From the NCBI GenBank assembly GCA_951813075.1, contig OX638343.1:1647999-1711998 (forward strand): a stretch of DNA of 64,000 nucleotides, in the 5' to 3' direction. This DNA comes from Arenicellales bacterium. GTDB lineage: Bacteria; Pseudomonadota; Gammaproteobacteria; Arenicellales; JAJDZL01. Positions 9,199 through 18,330 of the stretch are shown here, in pieces. Made by a program: the position numbers and the translations under genes. Under the pieces are notes generated by a model. That model was not told where the DNA came from and did no database searches. It worked only from the letters and a program-made list of their open reading frames with translations. How positions within the stretch are numbered: the first letter of the stretch is position 1; each line of letters opens with the position of its first letter.

Positions 9199-9990
9199 TC
9201 AGTGCTGTGCAAGAAATGTGGAAAGTGAGTGATCAAATGCTTCAGACTGTTCGATATTGGAAAAATGCGCAGCACCCGGAATGATTTCAAGAGTCGAGCC
9301 TTGAATCCGCTCGTGCATGGCGCGTGACTCGCTCACCGGAGTAGCTAAATCCTGATCGCCTACAATTATGTGCGTCGGGGTTTGGATTTCTTTAAGCTGA
9401 TCAAGGAAATTGAAATTCATGATCGCATGACAGCATCCGATGTAGCCCGAAAGCGGTGTGTTGAGAACCTGCTGCTTGACTTCCTCAAATTCTCGTGTCG
9501 GAGGGCGATTGCGGTAGTTCTCGGTGAACCAGCGCTCCATCGCTGAGTCGACCATGGCTTGCATTCCGAATCTTTCGCAGGTCTCGACTCGATTCACCCA
9601 CACCGGCAACAACTCTTCCGGCACTCTTGACATCGTGTCGCACAAACTCAGACTCAGAAGACGGCTCGGGTGTTGGATACCAATGCCCTGCCCGATCATC
9701 CCGCCCATCGATAGACCGACCCAATGGAATCGTTCAATTTCAAGTCTGTCGAGAAATCCAATAGCGTCAGCTACGAGTTCATCCATTGAGTATTCGGCTT
9801 CCGGTGCCGATGAACCGCCGTGTCCTCGGGTATCAATTCTGATAACCTGATACAGTGGCTCCAGTAAAGGCAGCTGTGTTTTCCACATGATGCCACTTGA
9901 TCCCAGCGAGTGGCTCATCGCAACAACAGGTCCATTCGGATTCCCTGAGATTTCGTAGTTTAATTGAATTTCTCCGACGTTGACAATCAT
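9199..9990 (-). CDS. Alpha/beta hydrolase, 3-oxoadipate enol-lactonase-like
   Basis: A 263-residue single-domain alpha/beta hydrolase. The nucleophile elbow GLSMGG (Ser94), the acid in GDQDLATP (Asp214) and the histidine in AAHFSNIE (His242) form a complete triad; DTRGHGGSSAP precedes the elbow as in PcaD-type lactonases. The similarity is to the 3-oxoadipate enol-lactonase group, but no other beta-ketoadipate gene is nearby, so the real substrate is open. It lies 78 bases upstream of the enolase-superfamily gene on the same strand, suggesting joint function in catabolism of a small acid or lactone. Confidence 0.85.
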   Translation of the reverse strand: MIVNVGEIQLNYEISGNPNGPVVAMSHSLGSSGIMWKTQLPLLEPLYQVIRIDTRGHGGSSAPEAEYSMDELVADAIGFLDRLEIERFHWVGLSMGGMIGQGIGIQHPSRLLSLSLCDTMSRVPEELLPVWVNRVETCERFGMQAMVDSAMERWFTENYRNRPPTREFEEVKQQVLNTPLSGYIGCCHAIMNFNFLDQLKEIQTPTHIIVGDQDLATPVSESRAMHERIQGSTLEIIPGAAHFSNIEQSEAFDHSLSTFLAQH

Positions 9991-10111
9991 AACTTGCCTG
10001 CAGTGGTTCCAGGTGGATACAAAATGATTCTACAAGATTGTGCTTAAAGTTCAGATTTCGGCAAATATATAATTTGCGTAAACCGCAGATTGCGATTTGT
10101 TCGTCCGGATA

Positions 10112-10531
10112 TCACTTTTCGACCGGAAGATTTTCTTTCACCCAAGCAGAAAAACCGCCTTTTAGTGTTCGTACATCTGAAAAATTGTATTTTCGAAGCA
10201 TGCTCGCGGCTTTCGCACTTCGATTTCCAATTCGACAAACAACTATGATCGGATGAGATTTGAACTTGTTCAGCGTATTGATGTCGGCTTCAATTCGACT
10301 TAACGGAATATTCCGTGATTTAGGAATGCGCCCCGTGTCAAATTCCTTGGCATCCGAGACGTCTACAATGATCACCTTCTCCTTCTTCATGATGCGGGGA
10401 AGATCGTGGGGAAGCACCGATGCAACACCGATACTGCGCTTGCGAAGCGGTTCGAAGGCAAGCAGTGCAATCACGGCGACGAGCGCCAAAAACAAATGCC
10501 AATTAATTTTGACAAACTCAATGTATTCCAT
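10112..10531 (-). CDS. Membrane-anchored rhodanese-like protein
   Basis: A 139-residue protein with one N-terminal transmembrane helix (WHLFLALVAVIALLAF, about 11-26) followed by a single rhodanese domain. The active-site loop is CRIGNRS with Cys99 as the sulfur acceptor, and the GRIPKSRNIPL and LKGGFSAW blocks are typical. Such proteins (YibN type) probably handle persulfide sulfur at the inner membrane face; the specific partner is unknown. It is divergent from envC with about 30 bases between starts. In gammaproteobacteria a yibN-like gene often neighbours envC and gpmI, matching this context. Confidence 0.88.
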   Translation of the reverse strand: MEYIEFVKINWHLFLALVAVIALLAFEPLRKRSIGVASVLPHDLPRIMKKEKVIIVDVSDAKEFDTGRIPKSRNIPLSRIEADINTLNKFKSHPIIVVCRIGNRSAKAASMLRKYNFSDVRTLKGGFSAWVKENLPVEK

Positions 10532-10560
10532 TGATCATCCAGTATTCGAAAAGTAATCCA

Positions 10561-11775
10561 ATGAACGGTGTTCAGTCGATTCGGAAACTGCGCAGACAGA
10601 AAAACCACCTGTCGTGGTGGTACGCCAACCTCAGAATGACAACCGCGCTGGTTGCGGTTACCTTCTTAATCGTACTTAATACAGTATCTCCGGTTCAATC
10701 GTCCGATCAGGAGTCAGATTATAGCCAAGAGCTTGCCGAGGTACGCTCTCAAATCAAGAAACTGAAAAATGAAGCCACCAAATATCAAGCACAACGAGAC
10801 AGTTTTCAAAAAGATATCACCAAGTTGGAAAAACGACTCGCCTCCATCGATTCTAAACGCTTTGAAACAAGACAGAAAATAGCTCAACAAAACCAAGAAC
10901 AAGAAAGATTGCAGGATAAGAAAAAGAAACAGATTGTTGAACTGGAAAATCATTCCGCCGACCTCAAGAATCTGATTCGCGCCTCATTCGCCATTTCAAG
11001 ACTGGACTACGTAAAAATCCTGTTGAGCGAAGACAACCCTTCCAGATTGTCGAGAACCGTTGCCTATTTCCGCTACCTGACGCACGCGCGGACACGTCGA
11101 GTGGCGCAACTCCAGGCAATCGGAAGGGAACTGGAAGAAACTGAAGACAGTCTGCGACTGAATCGTCAGGCTCTGGAGGCGTTGTCAGCAGACCTTTCCT
11201 CGCAGCTCGATGAACTGCGCAATCTGAAACTGGATATGAATACCAGCGTTGCAATGTTTAATGAGCGCCTGCAATCGAGTCAGGAAGACATCAGGCGGAT
11301 GAAGGCAGAAGAAGAGCGCCTGCTTGAATTGATCGAGCGTCTCAAGGAGCGGAAAGTCGTCCCGTCATACAGTGGCAAATCGTTCCTCAGCATGAAAGGC
11401 AATCTATCGTTGCCGCTGAATACGAAGATCCAGGCACGATTCGGTCAGCAAAAATCAATTCGCGGAGCCTACTGGCAAGGCTTGCTGCTGTCGGCGAATA
11501 GTGGGCAGGACGTCAGATCAATATTTACCGGTCAGGTCGTGTATTCGAGTTACTTTGAAGGATTTGGCATTCTTGTCATTGTTGATCATGGTGGCAATTT
11601 CTTGAGTCTTTACGCCCACAACAAAGAATCAAAGGTTCAGGTGGGGGATTGGGTGGACACCCAGCAGGTCATCTCGGTAGCAGATGGAAATATCAGCACT
11701 CCGACACCGGGGCTTTATTTTGAACTCCGACACAATGGTCTGCCGATCGACCCTTTGCTCTGGTGTCGTCTCTAG
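10561..11775 (+). CDS. envC: Murein hydrolase activator EnvC
   Basis: Activator of amidases AmiA/AmiB during septal peptidoglycan splitting. The chosen ATG at 10561 gives 404 residues; an upstream TTG at 10531 is less likely. Order: a membrane segment/signal (TTALVAVTFLIVLNTVSPVQSS), a long coiled coil (about residues 50-250, rich in K, E, Q and R), and a C-terminal LytM/M23 domain. The zinc-binding motifs of active M23 peptidases are missing: the HxH position reads YFELRH, and the first metal motif reads AYWQGL. This is the degenerate state expected of a non-enzymatic activator. ctpA follows, as in many gammaproteobacteria. Confidence 0.93.
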   Translation: MNGVQSIRKLRRQKNHLSWWYANLRMTTALVAVTFLIVLNTVSPVQSSDQESDYSQELAEVRSQIKKLKNEATKYQAQRDSFQKDITKLEKRLASIDSKRFETRQKIAQQNQEQERLQDKKKKQIVELENHSADLKNLIRASFAISRLDYVKILLSEDNPSRLSRTVAYFRYLTHARTRRVAQLQAIGRELEETEDSLRLNRQALEALSADLSSQLDELRNLKLDMNTSVAMFNERLQSSQEDIRRMKAEEERLLELIERLKERKVVPSYSGKSFLSMKGNLSLPLNTKIQARFGQQKSIRGAYWQGLLLSANSGQDVRSIFTGQVVYSSYFEGFGILVIVDHGGNFLSLYAHNKESKVQVGDWVDTQQVISVADGNISTPTPGLYFELRHNGLPIDPLLWCRL

Positions 11776-11865
11776 AATTCATTGATTTTGATATTTCATT
11801 TTTTAATATTTCATTTCATAAATAATTAATCCAACAATAATTCAGTAAAATTTACAACAAATAAT

Positions 11866-11894
11866 CTGACAAACCATTCAGCATTTGCTATTCT
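11866..11894 (+). promoter_or_regulatory. Putative sigma-70 promoter of ctpA
   Basis: CTGACA at 11866-11871 and TATTCT at 11889-11894 are separated by exactly 17 bases, in an AT-rich stretch downstream of envC. This would give ctpA a leader of roughly 105 bases. The -10 matches consensus at four of six positions. Predicted by eye only. Confidence 0.4.
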
Positions 11895-12007
11895 ATAGGC
11901 TTATTATCAAAAGGATAAATGCCCTGTTCACCGATAATCGTCTTGGCCGCAACGCCGAGTCCGATTCTTGCCCATGTAACAGATTTGCACACCAAAGTTA
12001 CAGTGCT

Positions 12008-13327
12008 ATGACTACTCGAAAAAAATTATTAAATTCGCTCGCGGTGACTGTTCTGGTATCTTCACTGCTTCCTTTAAGCACAACAGCCCAAAATTCAGAA
12101 GGACATGGTGCATCACATCTGCCTGTCGAAACAATTAACACATTCGCACGGGTATTCGAGACAATCAAAAACTACTATGTCGAAGAAGTCACAGACGAAG
12201 AATTACTGAGAAACGCAATTCAGGGAATGGTTGAAAGTCTAGACCCGCATTCTGCGCTACTGGACTCAAAAGGAATGTCTGAAGTAGAAGCCGAGACAAC
12301 CGGTAGATATGGCGGACTGGGTATAGAAGTAACTAAAGACAATGGGGGCATTCGGGTTATTTCCCCGATTGACGATACACCGGCATTCAAAGCAGGTATT
12401 TTACCCGGAGACCTGATAATCCAATTGGATGACCAACTGACGACGCGAATGAATCTGATTGACGCTATCAACTCAATGAGAGGCCAGCCGGGAACAGAAA
12501 TCACTTTGATCGTCGTTCGCAAAGGTGTTGAAGGTCCTTTGGAATTCAAACTCACACGCGCGGTAATTCGGGTCAAAAGTGTCCATAGTTACTTACTCGA
12601 ACCTGGGTTTGGTTACCTTCGTATCACCCAGTTTCAAACGACAACTCCGGAACTGGCGCGAACACAGATCAAGAAATTGATTTCCGACTCGGATTCTTTC
12701 GACGGTCTGGTTGTGGATTTGCGAAATAATCCAGGCGGCGAATTACACAGTGCGATCGGTGTTTCTGATATTTTTATAGACAATGGGCTTATAGTCAGTA
12801 CACGAAGTCGAAACAACGCACAAGTGAGCGAGTTCCGCTCCACTCCGGGTGACATCATCGAGGGTGTGCCACTGGTTGTGTTGGTCAACGAAGGGTCAGC
12901 ATCGGCATCTGAAATTGTAGCTGGCGCCCTTCAAGACCACAATCGCGCGATCATCATGGGTGAGAATACTTTCGGAAAAGGTTCTGTCCAAACCATCGTT
13001 CGTCTCGACAGCGACACGACACTGAAATTGACAACTGATCGATACTACACGCCAAATGATCGATCAATCCAGGCATCTGGCATTGTTCCGGATATAACTG
13101 TGGAATGGCGTGAAGTCGAAGAATCCGACGATGAAGACAATTCTATGACTTTTCGAGAATCGAATTTGGGAGGCTCGCTTGAAAACGAAAACGTCAATTC
13201 TCCTGATGAACTTGACGATCAGCAGTCGCCACCTCAAGTCAATCCAGCCGTAAAACGCGACTATCAGCTGATGCAGGCACTCTATCTGCTCAAAGGACTT
13301 CGAATATCCAATAATTTTAGCGGCTGA
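12008..13327 (+). CDS. ctpA: S41-family carboxy-terminal processing peptidase
   Basis: Periplasmic tail-specific serine protease. The ATG at 12008 gives 439 residues with a signal peptide (LLNSLAVTVLVSSLLPLSTTAQ); the longer frame from 11885 would hide it. Order: an N-terminal helical region with LDPHSALLD, a PDZ domain (about 100-185), and the S41 catalytic core. Ser299 (GSASASEI) and Lys324 (TFGKGSVQT), 25 residues apart, form the Ser-Lys dyad as in Prc/CtpA. An acidic tail follows. It lies downstream of envC; together these commonly act in envelope remodelling. Confidence 0.94.
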   Translation: MTTRKKLLNSLAVTVLVSSLLPLSTTAQNSEGHGASHLPVETINTFARVFETIKNYYVEEVTDEELLRNAIQGMVESLDPHSALLDSKGMSEVEAETTGRYGGLGIEVTKDNGGIRVISPIDDTPAFKAGILPGDLIIQLDDQLTTRMNLIDAINSMRGQPGTEITLIVVRKGVEGPLEFKLTRAVIRVKSVHSYLLEPGFGYLRITQFQTTTPELARTQIKKLISDSDSFDGLVVDLRNNPGGELHSAIGVSDIFIDNGLIVSTRSRNNAQVSEFRSTPGDIIEGVPLVVLVNEGSASASEIVAGALQDHNRAIIMGENTFGKGSVQTIVRLDSDTTLKLTTDRYYTPNDRSIQASGIVPDITVEWREVEESDDEDNSMTFRESNLGGSLENENVNSPDELDDQQSPPQVNPAVKRDYQLMQALYLLKGLRISNNFSG

Positions 13328-13339
13328 AGTTCAGTCGCT
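13319..13339. terminator. Hairpin between convergent ctpA and radical SAM genes
   Basis: AGCGGCTGA / TCAGTCGCT form a nine-pair stem (one G-T pair) with a three-base loop over the ctpA stop codon. No T-run follows on either strand, so intrinsic termination is only possible. Confidence 0.3.
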
Positions 13340-13350
13340 ATTGATCGGCT

Positions 13351-14787
13351 TCAGGCAATCGCGTGAATTTCGTCCGTAGAATCAGAACCAATAGTTTTCA
13401 TCGTTTGATTCCTGAGGTTCTCTGTCGGTTCGGCACAGCAGTACCAAGGTTCTGACATCTGCGGAACCTTTGTCCCAGATGTGCGCTTCAATTCTGGAAC
13501 TTTGCCTTCAATGTATTGATGTGCGATTGCCCAGACACCGGCGAAAGTTTCCATCCGGTCTAGATTTTGATCCATAGCACTGATCACCCATTCCTGAACA
13601 GATGACTGAAGCGTATCCACGCGTGAATTCGAATGTCTCCAGGAATAGCCAAGCATCTTCGAGTCAAATAATCCCAGCCACTCTTCCCGATCTTCGGAGT
13701 CGACCAGACTGGAACCTCTTGGTAACAGTAGGCGAATACTTAATTGCACCGGTGCAACACCGTCAATCAGCTCAAGTTTGACAATCTGACGTAATAACTC
13801 CAAATAGCCCTCTAGAGTAGTCCAGGGTGTGAAGGGCACAAATGTTGGCTGCATGGAAATAGCAAGACGTCTCAACAAAAGCAGTGCCTTTCGAAAATCT
13901 TCCGCTGTGTGACCCTTGTCCAGTTTGTCCAACACGGTGTCTTCAACAGACTCTACTGCACTGGTGATAAACAGACAATTCTGTTCTGAGAATCTGGATA
14001 TGAGATTCTCGTGTTGAAGCAGATGCTCAATCTTGATCGTCGCATCCCACGTCATTCCCGGAAACTCTTGCTGAAATCGATCAATGATTCTTCGGGCATG
14101 GCCCGGTCCGTTGAGAAAGTCCGGATCGCCAAATGAAATGTGCTCTGCACCAGCCTCTATCTGCTGTCGGATATCGCTGAGCACTACATCTGTGGAGACA
14201 ACTCTGAACGCGCCCGAATAAACTGGTACCACAGGGCAGTGGCGACACAGATGTTTGCAACCTCGACTGGCTTCAACAAAACCTGTTGTTTTCTCTGTGC
14301 CATCCGCACAGGTTAAGCGTGAATACCGACTCAGTTCCGGGAGCAAAGAACGAAGTGGACGGGTAAATGCCAGCTTCTCCATGGATATACGGGTTTCCCG
14401 CAATTCAGACAGCGAACTCCCGTCTCTCACTGCCCGGCACAATGACAGGATGTCTGATTCAGCTTCTCCTCCAAACACAAACTCACAACCAAGCGAACGA
14501 AAGTAGCCGTCGTTGACCGGGGCATACAAGCCGTAAACACAGATTGTCAAATTCGGTTTTCGATGGACTATCTGCGGAATCAGATCGGCTGCCAGACGCG
14601 CACCTGCGTGCATCGCGAGATGAACCGAAACCACATCGGCTTGAATGATGGAATCCAACTGAAAGGGTTCAACGGACAGGTCAATGCAATCAACGTCAAA
14701 CCCGTCGCGCTCCAGCCAGGCAGCAGGCTGGGCTAGTGCAAATGGTTGTCGTCCGATTTCGTAAGGACTGATCAGGACGACCTTCAT
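13351..14787 (-). CDS. B12-binding-domain radical SAM protein with CCAEP tail
   Basis: 478 residues. The N-terminal third resembles a cobalamin-binding fold (VVLISPYEIGRQPFALAQPAAWL, FGGEAESDI); the radical SAM core follows with the cluster motif CKHLCRHC (Cys177, Cys181, Cys184). Near the end, at about 450-454, the sequence reads CCAEP, matching radical SAM proteins named for a CUAEP/CCAEP tail, in which some members carry selenocysteine at the second position. Here that codon is an ordinary Cys. The reaction and substrate are unknown to me. It sits 23 bases upstream of the suf operon end, on the same strand as suf, so it may be read through from suf as its last gene. Confidence 0.85.
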   Translation of the reverse strand: MKVVLISPYEIGRQPFALAQPAAWLERDGFDVDCIDLSVEPFQLDSIIQADVVSVHLAMHAGARLAADLIPQIVHRKPNLTICVYGLYAPVNDGYFRSLGCEFVFGGEAESDILSLCRAVRDGSSLSELRETRISMEKLAFTRPLRSLLPELSRYSRLTCADGTEKTTGFVEASRGCKHLCRHCPVVPVYSGAFRVVSTDVVLSDIRQQIEAGAEHISFGDPDFLNGPGHARRIIDRFQQEFPGMTWDATIKIEHLLQHENLISRFSEQNCLFITSAVESVEDTVLDKLDKGHTAEDFRKALLLLRRLAISMQPTFVPFTPWTTLEGYLELLRQIVKLELIDGVAPVQLSIRLLLPRGSSLVDSEDREEWLGLFDSKMLGYSWRHSNSRVDTLQSSVQEWVISAMDQNLDRMETFAGVWAIAHQYIEGKVPELKRTSGTKVPQMSEPWYCCAEPTENLRNQTMKTIGSDSTDEIHAIA

Positions 14788-14810
14788 AATGGAATCAGAA
14801 GGGTATGAGA

Positions 14811-15248
14811 CTATAACAGTCCCAGACTGAGCAAAGCATCCTCAGACATACGATCTTTGGTCCATGGCGGATCCCAGACCAATTCGACAGTCGCATCCGT
14901 GACACCCGGGACACACTTCACGGCACATTCGACGGTAGCGGGAAAAGTCTGCGCAACGGGACACCCGGGCGTAGTCAGCGTCATTTGAACACTCACCATT
15001 CTGTCATCGCTGATATCAACTTCATAAATCAGACCAAGGTCATAGATATTTACTGGAATTTCGGGATCATAGACGCCGCGCAGCGCGTCAATAATCTGTT
15101 GCTCAAAAACAGCATCGGATACAGGCTCAACATTGTCAGGCATTGTTGGCTCCGATTCAGTACGGTCGGAGTTCGAACTGCCCATAAAATCCGAGATAAA
15201 ATCCACTTTCCGGGACCAAGCTGGCTGACTATTGGATTCGCCTGTCAT
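14811..15248 (-). CDS. sufT: SUF system Fe-S assembly protein SufT (MIP18/DUF59 family)
   Basis: 145 residues; the C-terminal ~100 form a DUF59 domain with DPEIPVNIYDLGLIYEV and the TTPGCPVAQTFP cysteine motif, ending in VELVWDPPWTKDRMSEDA. Proteins of this family help mature or deliver Fe-S clusters, especially under demand. The first ~45 residues are variable and low-confidence; an internal start is possible. It is encoded 6 bases after sufU and clearly belongs to the suf operon. Confidence 0.92.
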   Translation of the reverse strand: MTGESNSQPAWSRKVDFISDFMGSSNSDRTESEPTMPDNVEPVSDAVFEQQIIDALRGVYDPEIPVNIYDLGLIYEVDISDDRMVSVQMTLTTPGCPVAQTFPATVECAVKCVPGVTDATVELVWDPPWTKDRMSEDALLSLGLL

Positions 15249-15254
15249 TGTCTG

Positions 15255-15707
15255 CTACTCAGTGGTTACCTGTTCGTCAGTTTTGTTGATTGCTGCGAGC
15301 GCTGTATGCCATGCCAGCGTCGCACATTTGACGCGAGTCGGAAATTCACGAACGCCACTAAGCACTTCCAGTTTCCCGATATCCACCAACGGGCCATCTG
15401 CGGTACCGGTCACCCGCGCATGAAACTGGTCGAAAAGTTTTTCGGCCTCCGTCTTCGTTTTTCCGCGTAACATCTCGGTCATGATTGAAGCTGAAGCAAG
15501 GGAGATCGCACAGCCGCGACCGACGAATCGGATATCCTGGATGATCTCATCAGCATCGAGTATGCAATGCAGCGTGAGTTCATCCCCGCAAAGCGGATTG
15601 ACACCGGCTGCCGAGCAGTTCGCTGATTCCAAAGAACCGAAATTGCGAGGGCTCCGGCTGTGATCAATGATCACTTCCTGATACAGCGCTTTGAGATCGT
15701 CCATCAT
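15255..15707 (-). CDS. sufU: SufU-type Fe-S scaffold / sulfur-transfer protein
   Basis: 150 residues. It receives sulfur from SufS. Conserved cysteines are in GVNPLCGDE, FVGRGCAIS and RVKCATLAWHT, with the Asp of CGDE as a further zinc/cluster ligand. The LYQEVIIDHSRSPRNFG start is classic for SufU/NifU-N proteins. The start codon overlaps the sufS stop by four bases (ATGA). A SufU partner rather than SufE separates this operon from the enterobacterial type. Confidence 0.95.
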   Translation of the reverse strand: MMDDLKALYQEVIIDHSRSPRNFGSLESANCSAAGVNPLCGDELTLHCILDADEIIQDIRFVGRGCAISLASASIMTEMLRGKTKTEAEKLFDQFHARVTGTADGPLVDIGKLEVLSGVREFPTRVKCATLAWHTALAAINKTDEQVTTE

Positions 15708-16972
15708 CCGTTGAATAACTCTCTTGCGTTATCCAGCGCGTCGAAGAGACGGTCAATGTCTTCAATCGAATTGTAGACCGCAAATGACGCTCTTGCAGTC
15801 GCAGCTACATTGAAGTGCCGCATAACGGGCATGGCACAATGATGCCCCACTCGAATCGCAACACCTTCGCGATCCACAATGGTTCCGATATCGTGCGCAT
15901 GAATACCGTCGATCTCAAACGCAAACACGCCAGACTTTTGCGGTGCCATTCCAAATATCCGAATATCGCTGAATTCTTCCGCACGCTCATGACAGTATTC
16001 AAGCAATTGGTGCTCATGGGAGGCAATTGCATCAAATCCGATATTCCACATGAACTTTGCCGCTTCGCCAAACCCTACACTGTCTGCGATATTGGGTGTT
16101 CCAGCTTCAAATTTATGTGGTATTTCAGCATATTCCGAACCTGAAAACGTCACTCTCTTGATCATTTCGCCACCACCCTGATACGGCGGCATGGCGTCCA
16201 GTAGTTCCTCGCGTCCATAAAGAATACCGATTCCTGTCGGTCCGTACATCTTGTGTCCCGACAAAGTCAGAAAATCGCATTCTAGTTCCCTGACATCGAT
16301 TTCAAGATGCGGTGCCGCCTGAGCGGCATCGACAACCACAACCGCACCGACATCGTGAGCACGTTGTGTCATCTGCTTGATCGGATTGACAGTTCCGAGG
16401 GAGTTGGCGACGTAGGTAATCGCGACAATCGCAGTTTTTTCGTGAAGTAACTCAAGATATTCCTCCTGAATAATCTGGCCACTGTCGTCCATTGGAATCA
16501 TCCGTACGCGACTACCGGTCTGTTCGGCGATGATTTGCCATGGCACAATGTTCGAATGATGTTCCATTTCGCTGACAAGGATCTCGTCGCCCGGTTTTAG
16601 ACGATGACGTCCGTATGAACTTGCGACCAAATTGAGTCCTTCGGTTGTCCCTCTGACAAAGATAATCTCCCTGACATGCTCAGCGTTTACAAACTGGCAT
16701 GCCAGCTTGCGAGCGTTTTCGTATGCCTCTGTCGCACGATCGCTCAGCGCATGCACACCTCGATGAACATTTGCATGTTGTGACGCGTAATATTTGTCCA
16801 GTGCTTGAGTCACAGCCAGAGGTTTTTGCGAACTGGCGGCATTATCGAGGTAGACTAGATTTTTTCCGTAAACGATCTCACTCAGAATTGGAAACTGCTC
16901 GCGAATTGCGGTTGGATCAATTGCGGCAGTTGCTATACGTTCCCGATCGATTGTAAGCGCCGATTGCATCAT
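15704..16972 (-). CDS. sufS: Cysteine desulfurase SufS
   Basis: PLP enzyme, 422 residues, converting cysteine to alanine and a persulfide for Fe-S assembly. Visible: YLDNAASSQKP at the N-terminus, the ATE/SNIVPWQ active-site region, the PLP lysine in LSGHKMYGPTGIGILYG, and the sulfur-accepting Cys in VRVGHHCAMPVM. The short RVGHHC loop is the group II (SufS) type. It overlaps sufD and sufU by four bases on each side. Confidence 0.97.
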   Translation of the reverse strand: MMQSALTIDRERIATAAIDPTAIREQFPILSEIVYGKNLVYLDNAASSQKPLAVTQALDKYYASQHANVHRGVHALSDRATEAYENARKLACQFVNAEHVREIIFVRGTTEGLNLVASSYGRHRLKPGDEILVSEMEHHSNIVPWQIIAEQTGSRVRMIPMDDSGQIIQEEYLELLHEKTAIVAITYVANSLGTVNPIKQMTQRAHDVGAVVVVDAAQAAPHLEIDVRELECDFLTLSGHKMYGPTGIGILYGREELLDAMPPYQGGGEMIKRVTFSGSEYAEIPHKFEAGTPNIADSVGFGEAAKFMWNIGFDAIASHEHQLLEYCHERAEEFSDIRIFGMAPQKSGVFAFEIDGIHAHDIGTIVDREGVAIRVGHHCAMPVMRHFNVAATARASFAVYNSIEDIDRLFDALDNARELFNG

Positions 16973-18330
16973 GCCGCCTCCTTGATTGAATTGCCCGAAC
17001 TGAGTTTTTTCTGCACCAAGTTGGACACCTCGGTCAGTACCGGCTCAAGTTCAATATCATTCACAATTTCTGCCGCAAAAGCGTCTGTCAGCATTGTCCG
17101 CGCCTGTTCTTCTGTCAACCCGCGAGAGCGCAGATAAAATACCGCGTTCTCATCCAGCTGTCCGATCGTTGCACCGTGCGAGCATTTGACATCATCAGCA
17201 TAAATTTCCAGTTGGGGTTTGGTATCGGCTTCAGCATTCCGCGATAGAAGAAGGTTTCTGTTCTGTTGTTGCGCATCAGTATGTTGCGCACCTGGTGCGA
17301 CTTTGATACGGCCGTGAAACACTGAACGCGCGCGGTCATCAAGAACACCTTTGTAGAACTCGTCACTAGTGGCATCTGCGCATTCGTGTGCAATCGTCGT
17401 GTAGTTGTCAATATGCTGGTTGCCTCTGCCAATGTACAGACCTTTCAGTTCGCAGTGAGAATTCTCCCCGTCCAGCGATTGGATCACTTCGTGGCGATTC
17501 AGCAGAGCACCGAGTGAAATTGAGAATATCCGATATCGACTGCTGTCTTTCTGACGGGTTTTCGCCGAACCGATATGGAATGCACACTCGCTTTCGTTTT
17601 GGATCCTATAGTGGTCAACCTGCGCATCTGCTTCCAAGTTGAACGTGAATGAGGAATTAGTCAAGTGATTCGTATCGCCCAACGACAGATATCGCTCGAT
17701 CAACTGGAAATTGGCGCCTTTGCCTGCGTAAACAAAATTATTAACGTTACAGAATCTGGTATCCGCATCTCGCTGGCTCAAAAATAAAACTTCAAGTGGC
17801 TTGTCCAGCGTTACGTCTGAGCCGACCTGAACGACCAGACCATCGGCGGCAAATCCCGCGCCGAGTGCAGTAAATCCATGCTCGGCGTTTGCTGACATCG
17901 AACGTAATTCCTGCAACGCCAATTCAAATGATTGCGTGTTTGCATTCGTTGGGAATTCGAGAATTTCAGCAAGACTGCAAATATTGGCAGTATCGGGCAA
18001 ATTTTCGAGATTGGAGAGTTCGGAACAGAACCAACCATCTAAAAATACAGCGAGGTAGGTGTCGGCTTTGGGTAATCGCCACTCACTGATATTTACACCA
18101 TCCGGCTTGCAGTCCGAACTCTGAGACAATTCAAACTGATGTTTTTCCAGAGAACGGATATTGGTATATCGCCACTGCTCATCGGTCATTCTAGGCAGCC
18201 CTGTCAGCGCAAAACGCGCAAGCGCATTCTTGCGGATCTGCGCAACTGAATCTATCGAAGATCCGGGTAAAGCATGAGCAACACGATTACCCTGCTCAGT
18301 CAAGTAATTTGCAAGAGGACTGACTTTCAT
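16969..18330 (-). CDS. sufD: Fe-S cluster assembly protein SufD
   Basis: Scaffold subunit of the SufBC2D complex. The ATG at 18330 forms an ATGA overlap with the sufC stop and gives 453 residues; a longer in-frame start at 18363 would sit inside sufC and is rejected. The SufBD core is clear: the beta-helix segment with LLNRHEVIQSLDGENSHCELKGLYIGRGNQHIDNYT, then FHGRIKVAPGAQHTDAQQQNRNLLLS and the C-terminal VKCSHGATIGQLDENAVFYLRSRGL. The Cys-Ser-His pair used at the SufB-SufD interface is present. Confidence 0.96.
   Translation of the reverse strand: MKVSPLANYLTEQGNRVAHALPGSSIDSVAQIRKNALARFALTGLPRMTDEQWRYTNIRSLEKHQFELSQSSDCKPDGVNISEWRLPKADTYLAVFLDGWFCSELSNLENLPDTANICSLAEILEFPTNANTQSFELALQELRSMSANAEHGFTALGAGFAADGLVVQVGSDVTLDKPLEVLFLSQRDADTRFCNVNNFVYAGKGANFQLIERYLSLGDTNHLTNSSFTFNLEADAQVDHYRIQNESECAFHIGSAKTRQKDSSRYRIFSISLGALLNRHEVIQSLDGENSHCELKGLYIGRGNQHIDNYTTIAHECADATSDEFYKGVLDDRARSVFHGRIKVAPGAQHTDAQQQNRNLLLSRNAEADTKPQLEIYADDVKCSHGATIGQLDENAVFYLRSRGLTEEQARTMLTDAFAAEIVNDIELEPVLTEVSNLVQKKLSSGNSIKEAA

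Noticed and set aside
13429..13440. Selenocysteine in the radical SAM tail
   Set aside because: The motif codons read as two Cys codons with no in-frame TGA, so the Cys form is present.
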